Assembly (NCBI RefSeq): GCF_003605755.1
Contig: NZ_RAHJ01000014.1
Location: 124,001-188,000 of the forward strand
Direction of reading: 5' to 3'
Length of the DNA: 64,000 nucleotides
Source of the DNA: Tsuneonella suprasediminis
GTDB taxonomy: Bacteria > Pseudomonadota > Alphaproteobacteria > Sphingomonadales > Sphingomonadaceae
This document shows, piece by piece, positions 1 through 8,891 of the stretch (within the stretch, counting starts at the first letter, position 1; every line of letters starts with the position of its first letter). The notes under the pieces are model-generated. The model did not search any database and was not told where the DNA came from. It was given only the letters and a program-made list of their open reading frames with translations. The position numbers and the translations under genes are program-made.

Positions 1-41
1 CCGGTATCGCCAAGGTGACGCTGCGCCGCTATTCAGTCCCA

Positions 42-785
42 ATGGATTCGGACGAACAATTCACGGTCGTGGATCACGCGATCGATACGCTGCGTGAAGC
101 AATCCGATCGGGACAATTCGAGCCGGGCTCAAGGTTGGTAATCGCCGATATCGGCAAGAGGCTGTCGATCAGCAGCGGGGCCGTGCGAGAAGCGATCCGC
201 CGTCTGACCGGTGAGGGACTGGTGGAGATCGTCCCGCACCGCGGTGCTTCGGTACGCAAGGTCACCGGGACCGATGTCGCCGAGATTTTTGAACTGCGCG
301 AAGCGATCGAAGGCCTTGCGGCGCGGCTCGCGGCGCGACGGATGGACGCTGACGGCAGGGCGCGTTTGCGGGCCATTCTCGCCGATCTCGATCGGCATGA
401 TGTCGATGACGACGCCGAAAACTATTTGATCGCCAACCAGGCATTCCATCAGTTGATCTATTCCATCGCCGCGAATGATCGGGTCCGCACACTGGCGATG
501 CAATTGATCCTGCCACTGTACCAGCTGAGGTTACCGCACCGGATGGCGGGGGACGCTCGCGAGGTCGCGCATCTTGAACACCACGCCATCGCCGCGACGC
601 TGATGGTGGGGGACGAGGATGCCGCCGCCGCCGCGATGATGCGGCACATCCGCAGTTCGGGCGCGAACCTGCGCGCAGCCGTCGAACTGCTCGAAGCCCC
701 CAGAAAGCGGCGGCGAGCGCCACGGAGCGCGCCTAGGCAGGAAGATACGCCGTCCCCGCCAAAAGACGACGCGCAGTCCGACTGA
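42..785 (+). CDS. GntR-family (FCD) transcriptional regulator
   Basis: DNA-binding regulator with an N-terminal winged helix-turn-helix (about residues 8-75, including the SSGAVREAIRRL recognition region) and a C-terminal all-helical FCD ligand domain carrying the ELREAIE start and three spaced histidines typical of the metal/organic-acid pocket. ATG at 42 gives a normal GntR N-terminus. A GTG at 15 and the open frame reaching the window edge leave the true 5' end uncertain. It converges on the PrpF-family gene and overlaps its last 53 bp. As the only regulator in the catabolic block it probably controls the divergent MFS/TonB-receptor promoters. FCD regulators usually respond to organic acids. 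Confidence 0.85.
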   Translation: MDSDEQFTVVDHAIDTLREAIRSGQFEPGSRLVIADIGKRLSISSGAVREAIRRLTGEGLVEIVPHRGASVRKVTGTDVAEIFELREAIEGLAARLAARRMDADGRARLRAILADLDRHDVDDDAENYLIANQAFHQLIYSIAANDRVRTLAMQLILPLYQLRLPHRMAGDAREVAHLEHHAIAATLMVGDEDAAAAAMMRHIRSSGANLRAAVELLEAPRKRRRAPRSAPRQEDTPSPPKDDAQSD

Positions 786-1866
786 AGCCCACCGACGTGA
801 AGGTGATTCCGCCTGTGCTATCGGATTTGGCGACAACGGTGACGGGCATGCTCCCTAGTGGATGACCGGCGCGCAACCGTTTGGGATCGGCGATCCGTGC
901 AGCCTGCGCCACTGTCGATCCCGGGATGCGCGACGCCGCGGCCACGCTTACCGACGATGTGCCGGCCAGGCTTTCATGCATCCGCCCCATGAACAGCAGG
1001 CGCACGCACAGGTCGATGTCGTCCGCAGTGACGATAGCTCCATCAGACGTGGTGTATCGCTGCGGCGGCGACACGATGCCCAGCATAGGCAGCCCCAGGT
1101 CGACGTCCTGCCAGCGGGCGATCATGCCCCCCGCCACGGCCACCTTGCCGCGAATTTCGTGCACCGTCGCGAGCAGGGCAGGGTCGCCATCGATCTGCGC
1201 GGCCAGTTCTATGCCCTCCATCCCCAAGTCTTCGGCAGGAACCCAGACGCAGGGATTGCCCATGTCGCACAGCGTAAAGCGGATGCGGCGCCCATCCTCG
1301 AGCGTCAGCACGTTCTCAGCCGCGCCGGTGGGGAGCAGGCGCCCCGTCTTGGCACCGGTGGTAGCGGTATAGTCCAGGACGATCTCCGCCCCCGTACCGG
1401 GGACGCCGGGGATGGTGAAATCGCCGGTCACGCGCGCGCGTCCATCGGCAACTGGTACGATTGCGGTCAGGATCTTGTCGGTGTTGACGTTGTAAATCCG
1501 CACCTGCGTTGTCGGCCCGGTCCCCGGGACCAGCCCTTCGTCGATGGCGAACGGACCGACTCCGGACGAAATATTCCCGCAATTTCCGCTGTAGCTGATG
1601 GACGCGCTGTCGATATCGACCTGCGCGAACAGATAATCCACATCGGCGTCGTCGCGTGCAGAGGGGCTGATGATCGCGATCTTGGAGGTGATCGGGCGCG
1701 ATCCGCCCAGCCCGTCGATCTGGATAAGATCGGGACTGCCCATCAGCCGGATCAGCATCGCGTCGCGCTCCGGGCCCGGTGGCGGCAGATCGCGGGCGTG
1801 GAGGAACGGCCCCTTGCTGGTCCCAGCGCGCATCAGCACGCACGGCAGGGTGATCTGATCGGCCAT
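733..1866 (-). CDS. PrpF/Mii-family isomerase (candidate 3-methylitaconate delta-isomerase)
   Basis: A 377-residue PrpF-family double-bond isomerase (diaminopimelate-epimerase-like fold). Visible marks are the N-terminal RAGTSKG motif, Lys62 in a TSK motif and Cys96 in the SGNCGN motif, where family catalytic acid/base residues are expected. The family includes methylaconitate isomerase PrpF, 4-oxalomesaconate tautomerase GalD and 3-methylitaconate isomerase Mii. The neighbouring LeuCD-like hydratase and ICL-family lyase favour a Mii-like or substituted-itaconate role; this is inference. ATG at 1866 shares one base with the stop of the MFS gene (TGATG), so the two are translationally coupled. 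The open frame extends far upstream, but that part is the shadow of the MFS gene. Confidence 0.85.
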   Translation of the reverse strand: MADQITLPCVLMRAGTSKGPFLHARDLPPPGPERDAMLIRLMGSPDLIQIDGLGGSRPITSKIAIISPSARDDADVDYLFAQVDIDSASISYSGNCGNISSGVGPFAIDEGLVPGTGPTTQVRIYNVNTDKILTAIVPVADGRARVTGDFTIPGVPGTGAEIVLDYTATTGAKTGRLLPTGAAENVLTLEDGRRIRFTLCDMGNPCVWVPAEDLGMEGIELAAQIDGDPALLATVHEIRGKVAVAGGMIARWQDVDLGLPMLGIVSPPQRYTTSDGAIVTADDIDLCVRLLFMGRMHESLAGTSSVSVAAASRIPGSTVAQAARIADPKRLRAGHPLGSMPVTVVAKSDSTGGITFTSVGFSRTARRLLAGTAYLPA

Positions 1867-3218
1867 CAGGCGGGTTCCTCGTCGACAATGTGTTGACGTA
1901 CCGCGGCACCAAACGGTTTCAACCCTGCTGCAAACGCGAGTGCTGCGGCGACCGTGGCGATCGCACAGGTCATCGCCAACCCATCCGATAAGGCGTGCGA
2001 CGATGTGAACACGTGCGTCGACAGCAGCGCGATCGCGGGCGGACCCAGCCCGGATCCGATCAGCGAGGCGATCAGAAGATAGGTGCCGAGCATCCGGCCG
2101 CGAAACTGGTTGGGTGTGATCTGCTGGATCGCCGCCGCGCCTGTGCCGATCCCGGCGGCCGCGATCGCGGTCATCACCCCATAGCCGAGGATGAACGCCC
2201 CCGCGCTTTGAACCACGCCGATCAGTGCCGCTGCCGGAAGCCCGATCAGTGCGCCAGTCAAGCCGATGCGGAACAGGCCGTTGCGTGCGCCGCGCGCCCA
2301 CATCCGGTCCGCCGTCCAGGTCGCGCACCAGATCGCGCCGATCCCCGCGATGGTGCCGACAAGGCCCAGCGCCAGCCCGGTGCTGGGCGCCGACCAGTGA
2401 TATTGTCTGATCAGCACGCTCGGCGCCCAGGCGTTCAAGCTATACCCGATCAGGATCAGCGCGCTGTAGCCCAGAAAGTGGCAGGTCAGTGCGCCCGCGC
2501 GGCTTTTGACGAAGGGCAGGATCGTCTCTGCGGCGACATCTGCCACCGGCGACACTTCGTGGCGGGCGGGCTCGGGCAACAGTGCCAGCACCGCCGCGAC
2601 CAGCACGCCCGGCGCGCCCACGAGGATCAGCACCATCTGCCACGGCAGACGTCCCGGAATGACAGCCTGCATCGCGCCCGACGAGACCAGACCGACCAGC
2701 AATCCGCCGAACACTAGTGCCAGCCCCGTTCCGACATAGATCGACATCGCAAACGCGCCCATCGCGCGCGTCCGCCGCTCGGGGGGAAAGCTGTCTGCGA
2801 TGATCGAGTTGGCGGCGGGGACAAGAACCGCTTCACCGACGCCTACGCCGACTCGCGAGACGAGCAGCATGGGGAAACTTGCGGCGAATCCGCCCAAGAC
2901 AGTCATCAGGCTCCACAGCGCGATCCCTCCCGCGGCCAGCCGCGTGCGGCGAAAGCGGTCGACCGCCCAGCCGAGCGGAATGCCCATCACGCCATAGAAC
3001 AGAGCGAAGACCGGCCCAATCAGGATGCTGATCTGTACATCGTCGATGTCCAGGCTGGCCCGGATCGGATCGATCAGAAGCGACAGGATTTGGCGATCGA
3101 TGAACGAGAAGATGTTGGCCACCGCCAGCACCGTGACCATTGCCACAGCGACGCCGCGGGACGGATAGATGGAAATTGCGCGTTTGGCCGTGGTTACCGG
3201 CTCAATCCTGGTCGTCAT
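1866..3218 (-). CDS. spinster-type MFS transporter
   Basis: A 450-residue inner-membrane transporter with about 12 hydrophobic segments. The first contains the SFIDRQILSLL pattern and is followed by GIPLGWAVDRFRR, the loop 2-3 signature of the spinster-like MFS branch common beside TonB receptors in sphingomonads. The start is fixed by AGGAGGGGGCG directly before ATG 3218; an upstream in-frame ATG (3326) lacks a ribosome site and sits in the regulatory region. It is first in a two-gene operon with the PrpF-family gene and divergent from the TonB receptor, so it likely takes the substrate from periplasm to cytoplasm. Substrate not shown by sequence. Confidence 0.88.
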   Translation of the reverse strand: MTTRIEPVTTAKRAISIYPSRGVAVAMVTVLAVANIFSFIDRQILSLLIDPIRASLDIDDVQISILIGPVFALFYGVMGIPLGWAVDRFRRTRLAAGGIALWSLMTVLGGFAASFPMLLVSRVGVGVGEAVLVPAANSIIADSFPPERRTRAMGAFAMSIYVGTGLALVFGGLLVGLVSSGAMQAVIPGRLPWQMVLILVGAPGVLVAAVLALLPEPARHEVSPVADVAAETILPFVKSRAGALTCHFLGYSALILIGYSLNAWAPSVLIRQYHWSAPSTGLALGLVGTIAGIGAIWCATWTADRMWARGARNGLFRIGLTGALIGLPAAALIGVVQSAGAFILGYGVMTAIAAAGIGTGAAAIQQITPNQFRGRMLGTYLLIASLIGSGLGPPAIALLSTHVFTSSHALSDGLAMTCAIATVAAALAFAAGLKPFGAAVRQHIVDEEPA

Positions 3219-3305
3219 CGCCCCCTCCTTTTTGGCTCGCCGATCGACGACGGCGATGTTCAGCCAAGTAACCCCATTCTGCCGATCATACAAGCATCGG
3301 AGCTT

Positions 3306-3330
3306 TAAAATGCTATCTGAGCGCATTTTA
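3306..3330. promoter_or_regulatory. inverted repeat, candidate operator between MFS and TonB-receptor genes
   Basis: TAAAATGC (3306-3313) and GCATTTTA (3323-3330) form a perfect 8-bp inverted repeat with a 9-bp spacer. It lies in an AT-rich part of the 196-bp divergent promoter region. A TATAAT hexamer at 3345-3350 could serve the TonB-receptor gene, which would place the right half-site over its -35 region. The nearby GntR/FCD protein is the natural candidate ligand, although the sequence does not resemble the usual FadR-type site. Confidence 0.5.
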
Positions 3331-3414
3331 TGGGTAGATCATCTTATAATCCTTCACTAACAGGCGGTCGGAGAATGGTCCGGTAGCGACCACACCCAGG
3401 GAGAAGGAGACGAC

Positions 3415-5814
3415 ATGACAACCCGACACCGCACGATCCTGCTGGCTTCGGCCGCCGTAGCAACCGCCATGACACCGGGCATGGTCGCGGCGCAGACAAC
3501 TCCGTCGTCCGACGTGCCTGCCACCTCCGCCGCCGGGATGGCTGAGCCGGGCGAGGTGAGCGCCGAACCGGACGTTGAAGCGGGCAGGGAGATCGTTGTT
3601 ACCGCTCGGCGTGTGAACGAATCGCTGCAACGCACCCCGATCGCGATCACTGCGCTCGGCGCCGATCAACTGCGCGATCGGCAGGTGGCGAGTGTCGCCG
3701 ATCTGTCGAGCGTCGTACCCAGCCTGCACGTCACTGGCGGATCGGCGGGTAGCGCCAGCAATGCGCAATTCTTCATCCGCGGCGTCGGCCAGAGCGACTT
3801 CCTGCCCACCGCCGATCCGGCGGTCGGTGTCTATATCGACGGCGTCTATATCGCGCGCACGACGGGCAATCTGTTCGACCTCGCCGATGTCGCGCAGATC
3901 GAAGTGCTGCGCGGACCCCAGGGCACCTTGTTCGGCAAGAACACCAGCGGCGGCGCGATCAGCGTAACGACCAAGCGCCCGACAAATGACTTTTCCGCGG
4001 TGGTCGAGGGCACGCTCGGCAATTACTGGCGGCGCGACATCAAGGGGGCGGTGTCCGGTGCGTTGATCCGCGACCAGCTCGGCGCATCGCTGACCGCTGT
4101 CAGTCGCAACGAAGATGGCTGGGGCTACAACCGCTATCTCGATCGCCACGTCGGCAATATCAACATGCAGTCGGTGCGCGGCTCGCTGAACTATTTCGGA
4201 TCGAGCGCCTTCGATTACTACCTCACCGCGGACTATACCCGGCGGCGCGAACGCAGCCGTCCGTTCGCCATCGTCGGCATCTATCCTTCGGGGACGCGCG
4301 ATCTCTACCAGAGGCGCGTCGTCGACAGCCAGTATCCGGGTCTTAGCTACACCTCGGCGCTGATGGCGGATGACCCGCACGAGGTTTACACGGGCGGGCC
4401 CGACGCCAACGATCTCGATGTCGGCGGCGTCAGCGGCATCGGCACGTGGAAGGTGTCGCCCGACTTCTCGATCAAGTCGATCACCGCATTCCGCGCGCAG
4501 CGCGCTCTGACCCAGGTCGACTATGACGGCTCCCCACTGCCGATTGCGGATTACGAGCGGGAAATCCACCAGAGCCAGGTCAGCCAGGAACTGCAGTTCA
4601 ACCTGTCGGCGTTTGACGGGCGGCTGAATCTGGTCGGCGGCGGCTTCTTTCAGCACGAATGGGCGACAATCGACAATTACCAGCCGACGCTGAAGGGATT
4701 GTACGACGTGCTCGTTGTCTCGAATCCGGCGCAGAAACCGTTCGGCATTCGCGCGCACGTCCGTCAGACCAACGACAGCTACGCCGGCTATGCCAATGCC
4801 ACCTTCGAGATCACCGACCGGCTCGGTGTCACCGCGGGCATCCGGTACAGCAGCGAAACCAAGGATTTCAGCCAGGTCGCCGATTATCTCGAGGCCAGCC
4901 GATCGATCTTCGTCACCGCCACGGGCGGTACGCTGCCGGCCGGGACCAAGCTGCAGACGCAGCGCACGTTCAACAGCACGACGCCCACTGCGGGCATTCA
5001 GTTTCAGGCGGCGCGCAACGCCTTCTTCTATTTCACCTATGCCAAGGGGTTCAAGAGCGGCGGCTTCGACGCCCGCCCGCTGGCCGGGCTGGTCGCACCA
5101 AGCGCGTTCGAGCCCGAAACCGTCACCAGCTATGAAGCGGGCGGCAAATTCGACCTGTTCGACCGCAAGCTGCGGCTGAACCTCGCTGCCTATTCGATGA
5201 GCTATAACGATCTTCAAGTCACGGCGGTACAGAGCCAGCCGAGCGGGGTTTCGGTAAACATTACACGCAACGCCGGCCGCGCTCGGATCCGCGGCGTTGA
5301 GCTCGAAACCGTTTTCGAACCGACCCCCGGGCTGCAGGTTCAGGGCAATGCCAGCTATACCGATGCGCGGTTGCGTGAGATCGCGAGCGGAGTGCCGTTC
5401 ACGATCGACGACAAGCTCGTGAATACGCCAGAATGGATCGTCAACCTGGGGGTTCAGTACAAGGCGGAGATGAGTGACGGGTCCACGCTGACCCCGCGGA
5501 TCGACTATGCCTATTCCTCGTCGGTCTACAACGAGTTGCCCAACACTTATGGGTTGAATGCTGCGGGCACCGCGCCAGTCGCGAACGGGCCGTTAGACCT
5601 GCCGACCAAACAGCCACCCTATTCGCTGGTCAATGCACGACTCGCCTGGTCCAGCGACGCAGCAGATACGTGGACGGTTGCGTTGTTCGCCACCAATCTG
5701 TTCGACAAGCGCTACAAGACCTATGGCTTTTCGTCGCTCGGCGTGGGCTATTCACTCGCCTATTACGGCGCGCCGCGCGAGTTCGGCCTGACCGTGACGC
5801 GCCGCTTTCAATGA
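3415..5814 (+). CDS. TonB-dependent outer-membrane receptor
   Basis: A 799-residue receptor. It has a signal peptide ending near AAQ (about residue 26), a TonB box region REIVVTARR (about 61-69), a plug domain with the IRGVGQSDF and EVLRGPQGTLFGKNTSGG motifs, and a 22-strand beta-barrel ending in an aromatic C-terminal strand (RRFQ). It is of the iron-complex/organic-substrate class frequent in sphingomonads. AGGAGA precedes ATG 3415. Its stop overlaps the start of the hydrolase (ATGA), so uptake and catabolism are one operon through the LeuD-like gene. Energy would come from a TonB-ExbBD system such as the one at 34815-37460. The ligand is unknown but is presumably an ester or larger molecule rather than a bare dicarboxylate. 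Confidence 0.92.
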   Translation: MTTRHRTILLASAAVATAMTPGMVAAQTTPSSDVPATSAAGMAEPGEVSAEPDVEAGREIVVTARRVNESLQRTPIAITALGADQLRDRQVASVADLSSVVPSLHVTGGSAGSASNAQFFIRGVGQSDFLPTADPAVGVYIDGVYIARTTGNLFDLADVAQIEVLRGPQGTLFGKNTSGGAISVTTKRPTNDFSAVVEGTLGNYWRRDIKGAVSGALIRDQLGASLTAVSRNEDGWGYNRYLDRHVGNINMQSVRGSLNYFGSSAFDYYLTADYTRRRERSRPFAIVGIYPSGTRDLYQRRVVDSQYPGLSYTSALMADDPHEVYTGGPDANDLDVGGVSGIGTWKVSPDFSIKSITAFRAQRALTQVDYDGSPLPIADYEREIHQSQVSQELQFNLSAFDGRLNLVGGGFFQHEWATIDNYQPTLKGLYDVLVVSNPAQKPFGIRAHVRQTNDSYAGYANATFEITDRLGVTAGIRYSSETKDFSQVADYLEASRSIFVTATGGTLPAGTKLQTQRTFNSTTPTAGIQFQAARNAFFYFTYAKGFKSGGFDARPLAGLVAPSAFEPETVTSYEAGGKFDLFDRKLRLNLAAYSMSYNDLQVTAVQSQPSGVSVNITRNAGRARIRGVELETVFEPTPGLQVQGNASYTDARLREIASGVPFTIDDKLVNTPEWIVNLGVQYKAEMSDGSTLTPRIDYAYSSSVYNELPNTYGLNAAGTAPVANGPLDLPTKQPPYSLVNARLAWSSDAADTWTVALFATNLFDKRYKTYGFSSLGVGYSLAYYGAPREFGLTVTRRFQ

Positions 5815-6611
5815 TGTCCGACGGCCCACGTCCGATCGTGATCGCGGTTCACGGCCTCGCCTGTGCGCGCGACGACTGGACGCCGCTGGCGGACAGGTTG
5901 GGCAATCGTGCAGGCGTAGTGCCGCTCGCGTTGCCCGGGCACGAAGGGCAGCCAGCGGACCCGGATTGCCAGACGATCCCTGCCTTGGCGGATTTCGTCA
6001 ACACAAGGCGCGATCAGGTGCGACGGGGGCCGCAGGTGCTGGTCGGGCACAGTATGGGCGCGCGGATCGTGCTGGAGGCGGCGGCGCGTCGTCCCGACGG
6101 TCTTGCGGGCGTAGTGATGATCGACAACAGCCTGCAAGCGGCCGGCGATCCGGACGATGCTGTCGCGGCCCGCCGTAGTCTCACCGATTCCGAGCGCGCC
6201 CGCCGCAGCGATGCGCTGTTCGGCGGCATGTTCTGCGGCCGGCCCATGCCGGATCTGCAACGCCGCGTCATGGCCGACCTCGCCGCCATGAGCCCGGTCG
6301 CGCTCGCCGCGTTCGGTGAGGCGATTGTCCGCTGGGACGCAGCATCCGCAGCGGAGCGGCTACGCACGCTGCGGGTGCCGATGCTGGTCCTTCAGGCCAC
6401 CACCGCCGAAGCCGGACCGGCGCGCCGACCGATCGGCCCGGACGAGGACACGCAGTGGACGCGACTGGTGCGGGCGCAGGCCGGTACCCGGGCGGCGATC
6501 GTCAACCTGCCCGGCCTCGGCCATTTCCCGCATGCCGAGGCGCCCGATCGCGTCGCACGCGAACTCTCGGCCTTCCTCCTTCGTGCCCTTCCCGAAACTG
6601 TAGCCCCTTGA
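5811..6611 (+). CDS. alpha/beta hydrolase
   Basis: A 266-residue alpha/beta-hydrolase-fold enzyme without a signal peptide. VIAVHGLAC forms the oxyanion-hole strand, GHSMGA is the nucleophile elbow (Ser) and GLGHFPHAE carries the catalytic His near the C-terminus. The start ATG 5811 overlaps the receptor stop by 4 bases; ATG 5814 is an equally possible start. Placed between the receptor and the lyase, it probably hydrolyses an imported ester, lactone or anhydride to release the acid degraded by the next three enzymes. That substrate is inference. Confidence 0.85.
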   Translation: MMSDGPRPIVIAVHGLACARDDWTPLADRLGNRAGVVPLALPGHEGQPADPDCQTIPALADFVNTRRDQVRRGPQVLVGHSMGARIVLEAAARRPDGLAGVVMIDNSLQAAGDPDDAVAARRSLTDSERARRSDALFGGMFCGRPMPDLQRRVMADLAAMSPVALAAFGEAIVRWDAASAAERLRTLRVPMLVLQATTAEAGPARRPIGPDEDTQWTRLVRAQAGTRAAIVNLPGLGHFPHAEAPDRVARELSAFLLRALPETVAP

Positions 6612-6622
6612 AAGGTCCATTG

Positions 6623-7486
6623 ATGTCTGCCGCCAAAACCCTCCGTGCCCTGCTTGCTCGGTCCGACATGCTGGTCGCGCCCGGCGGCTATGACGGCATG
6701 ACCGCGCGCCTGATCGAACAGGCGGGATTCTCGGCGATATACATGACCGGTGCCGGCACCGCCGCCGCGCACGGCTTCCCCGATTACGGTCTGCTGACCG
6801 GCAGCGAGATGGCCGACAATGCCGCGTACATGGCAGCGGCGACCAGTCTGCCGATCATCGCCGACGCCGACACCGGCTATGGCAACGAACTCAACGTGAC
6901 GCGCACCGTCCGCGATTTCGAGCGCGCGGGCGTCGCGGCCATCCATATCGAAGATCAGGTCGCGCCGAAGAAGTGCGGCCATCTCGACGACAAGCAGATC
7001 ATTCCCTCCGACATGTTCGTCGGCAAGATTGCCGCAGCAGTCGCGGCGAAGCGCGACCCCGACTTCATGATTATCGGGCGGACCGACGCGCGTGCAGTGG
7101 CCGGCTTCGACGAAGCGGTCGCGCGCGCGAATGCCGCGCTTGAGGCGGGCGCGGACATGATCTTCCTCGAAGCAACGCAGACGATCGAGGAGATGGCGGC
7201 GGTCCCGGCGCGCGTGAACGGCCCGTGCCTGCTGAACGTCGTGCCGGGCGGCAAGACGCCGTCGGTCACCTACGACGAGGCGGAGGCGATGGGCTATCGC
7301 CTAGCCATCTGCCCCGGCGTGCTGTTGCGCGCCGTGGTCCCCGCGATCGATGAGGCGCTGGCGGCGCTGAAGCGCGACCGACTGCAGATGGCCAATCCCG
7401 ATGGCGATGTGCCTGTGGCGGAAAGCTTCCGCCGCTTCGGAGCGGGCGAATGGGACGTGCTGCGTCGCACCTATGCGGAGGGATGA
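6623..7486 (+). CDS. isocitrate lyase/PEP-mutase family lyase (candidate 2,3-dimethylmalate lyase)
   Basis: A 287-residue (beta/alpha)8 lyase of the ICL/PEP-mutase superfamily. The Mg-binding DADTGYG motif is at about residues 81-87, the conserved EDQ follows, and the catalytic loop KKCGH has its Cys at residue 118. Those features mark a C-C bond lyase of the methylisocitrate/2,3-dimethylmalate group rather than a mutase. The expected reaction is cleavage of a 2-hydroxy-dicarboxylate to pyruvate (or an oxoacid) plus a carboxylate. The start is ATG 6623 after an 11-nt gap from the hydrolase; a GAAAGG stretch lies upstream. The family is certain, the exact substrate is inferred from the LeuCD-like neighbours. 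Confidence 0.85.
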   Translation: MSAAKTLRALLARSDMLVAPGGYDGMTARLIEQAGFSAIYMTGAGTAAAHGFPDYGLLTGSEMADNAAYMAAATSLPIIADADTGYGNELNVTRTVRDFERAGVAAIHIEDQVAPKKCGHLDDKQIIPSDMFVGKIAAAVAAKRDPDFMIIGRTDARAVAGFDEAVARANAALEAGADMIFLEATQTIEEMAAVPARVNGPCLLNVVPGGKTPSVTYDEAEAMGYRLAICPGVLLRAVVPAIDEALAALKRDRLQMANPDGDVPVAESFRRFGAGEWDVLRRTYAEG

Positions 7487-7487
7487 G

Positions 7488-8891
7488 ATGACCGCGCCGC
7501 GCACGATGCTCGACAAGATCTGGGACGCGCATGTCGTGCGCGACCTGGGCGACGATTGGGTGCTGTTGCAGATCGACCGCCACGTGCTGCACGACCTGTC
7601 GGGGCCGCCTGCGCTCGACGGCGTGCGTCGACGCGGGCTGCGCGTGCGTAACCCCGACCTGGTCTTCGCCACCCCCGATCATATCGTGTCGAGCGCGCCG
7701 GGTCGCACCGGCCATAGCTTCGCCCCCGGTGGGGAGCTGTACGATAACCTGAAGGCCTGGGCGCGCGAGGCAGGGGTCCATTATTTCGATCTGGGTGAGG
7801 AGGGGCAAGGCATCGTCCATGTCATCGCGCCCGAACAGGGCATCGCGCTGCCCGGCGTCACGCTCATCTGCGGCGACAGCCATACCTGCACCAATGGCGG
7901 GCTCGGCGCGCTGGCGTTCGGCGTCGGAACGTCGCAGAGTTTGCATGCGCTCGCCACCGGAACGCTTCGCATGCAGCGACCCAAGCGGATGCGTATCCGC
8001 GTCGATGGCGACCTGCCCGTTGGCGTCACCCCGAAGGACGTGATTCTGCACCTGCTGTGCACGCTCGGTGCCTCGGCGGCGGTCGAACACAGCATCGAAT
8101 TCGCCGGATCTGCGATTCGCGGTCTGTCGGTCGATGGCCGCCTGACGCTCTGCAACCTGTCGGTCGAAATGGGCGGACGGTCCGGCATGGTTGCGCCCGA
8201 TGACACCGTCTTTGACTGGATCGCGGGACGGCGCTTCGCTCCTGCGGGTGCCGACTTCGACCGCGCGGTAAATGCCTGGCGAGCGCTCCACAGCGACGAG
8301 GAAGCCGTGTTCGACCGCGACATGGCTATCGCTGCGGAGGCGATCGCCCCGACCATCACTTGGGGTACCAGCCCCGATCACGCCATCGCGATCGACGGCG
8401 TGGTGCCCGATCCCGACACCGCCGCCGACGTCAATGTGCGCGACGCGATGCATGGCGCACTCGGCTACATGGGGCTAACCCCCGGCCAGCGGATCGTCGG
8501 AACACCGGTCGACTGGGTGTTCATTGGCTCGTGCACCAATTCGCGGATCAGCGACCTGCGCGACGCCGCCCGGATCGCTCGCGGGCACCGTGTGGCGCCC
8601 GGGGTGCAGGCATGGGTGGTTCCCGGATCGGTGGCGGTGAAGCGGCAGGCTGAAGACGAGGGTCTCGACCGCGTCTTCACCGACGCCGGCTTCCAATGGC
8701 GCGAGCCGGGATGCAGCATGTGCGTCGCCGCCAATGGCGAGCGTGTGCCGCCCGGTGCACGCTGCGTCTCGACCTCCAATCGCAACTTCGTCGGCCGTCA
8801 AGGCCCGCAGGCGCGCACCCACCTCGCCAGCCCCGCCACCGCCGCCGCCGCCGCGATTCGCGGTGCGATCACCGATGTGAGAAGCCTGTGA
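7488..8891 (+). CDS. LeuC/aconitase-family hydro-lyase large subunit (DmdA-like)
   Basis: A 467-residue [4Fe-4S] hydro-lyase large subunit. Cluster ligands are visible at Cys349 (GSCTNSR) and at Cys409 and Cys412 (GCSMC), with the CGDSHTCTNGG substrate motif near residue 130. Length and cysteine spacing match LeuC. No leuA or leuB lies nearby, and the gene sits between an ICL-family lyase and a LeuD-like subunit, so hydration of a substituted maleate (dimethylmaleate hydratase DmdA or citraconate hydratase type) is more likely than leucine synthesis. ATG 7488 follows the lyase stop by one base; GGAG lies just before it. It overlaps the small-subunit gene by GTGA. Confidence 0.87.
   Translation: MTAPRTMLDKIWDAHVVRDLGDDWVLLQIDRHVLHDLSGPPALDGVRRRGLRVRNPDLVFATPDHIVSSAPGRTGHSFAPGGELYDNLKAWAREAGVHYFDLGEEGQGIVHVIAPEQGIALPGVTLICGDSHTCTNGGLGALAFGVGTSQSLHALATGTLRMQRPKRMRIRVDGDLPVGVTPKDVILHLLCTLGASAAVEHSIEFAGSAIRGLSVDGRLTLCNLSVEMGGRSGMVAPDDTVFDWIAGRRFAPAGADFDRAVNAWRALHSDEEAVFDRDMAIAAEAIAPTITWGTSPDHAIAIDGVVPDPDTAADVNVRDAMHGALGYMGLTPGQRIVGTPVDWVFIGSCTNSRISDLRDAARIARGHRVAPGVQAWVVPGSVAVKRQAEDEGLDRVFTDAGFQWREPGCSMCVAANGERVPPGARCVSTSNRNFVGRQGPQARTHLASPATAAAAAIRGAITDVRSL

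Noticed and set aside
733-1866. GalD (4-oxalomesaconate tautomerase) or prpF of the methylcitrate cycle
   Set aside because: No protocatechuate 4,5-cleavage genes, prpB/prpC/acnD set or methylcitrate synthase in the cluster; the hydratase is the two-subunit LeuCD type. It cannot be excluded from the family alone.
3328-5217. Very long open frame on the minus strand under the TonB receptor
   Set aside because: Shadow of the real gene in GC-rich DNA; low-complexity Arg/Ala/Gly-rich translation without domain motifs.
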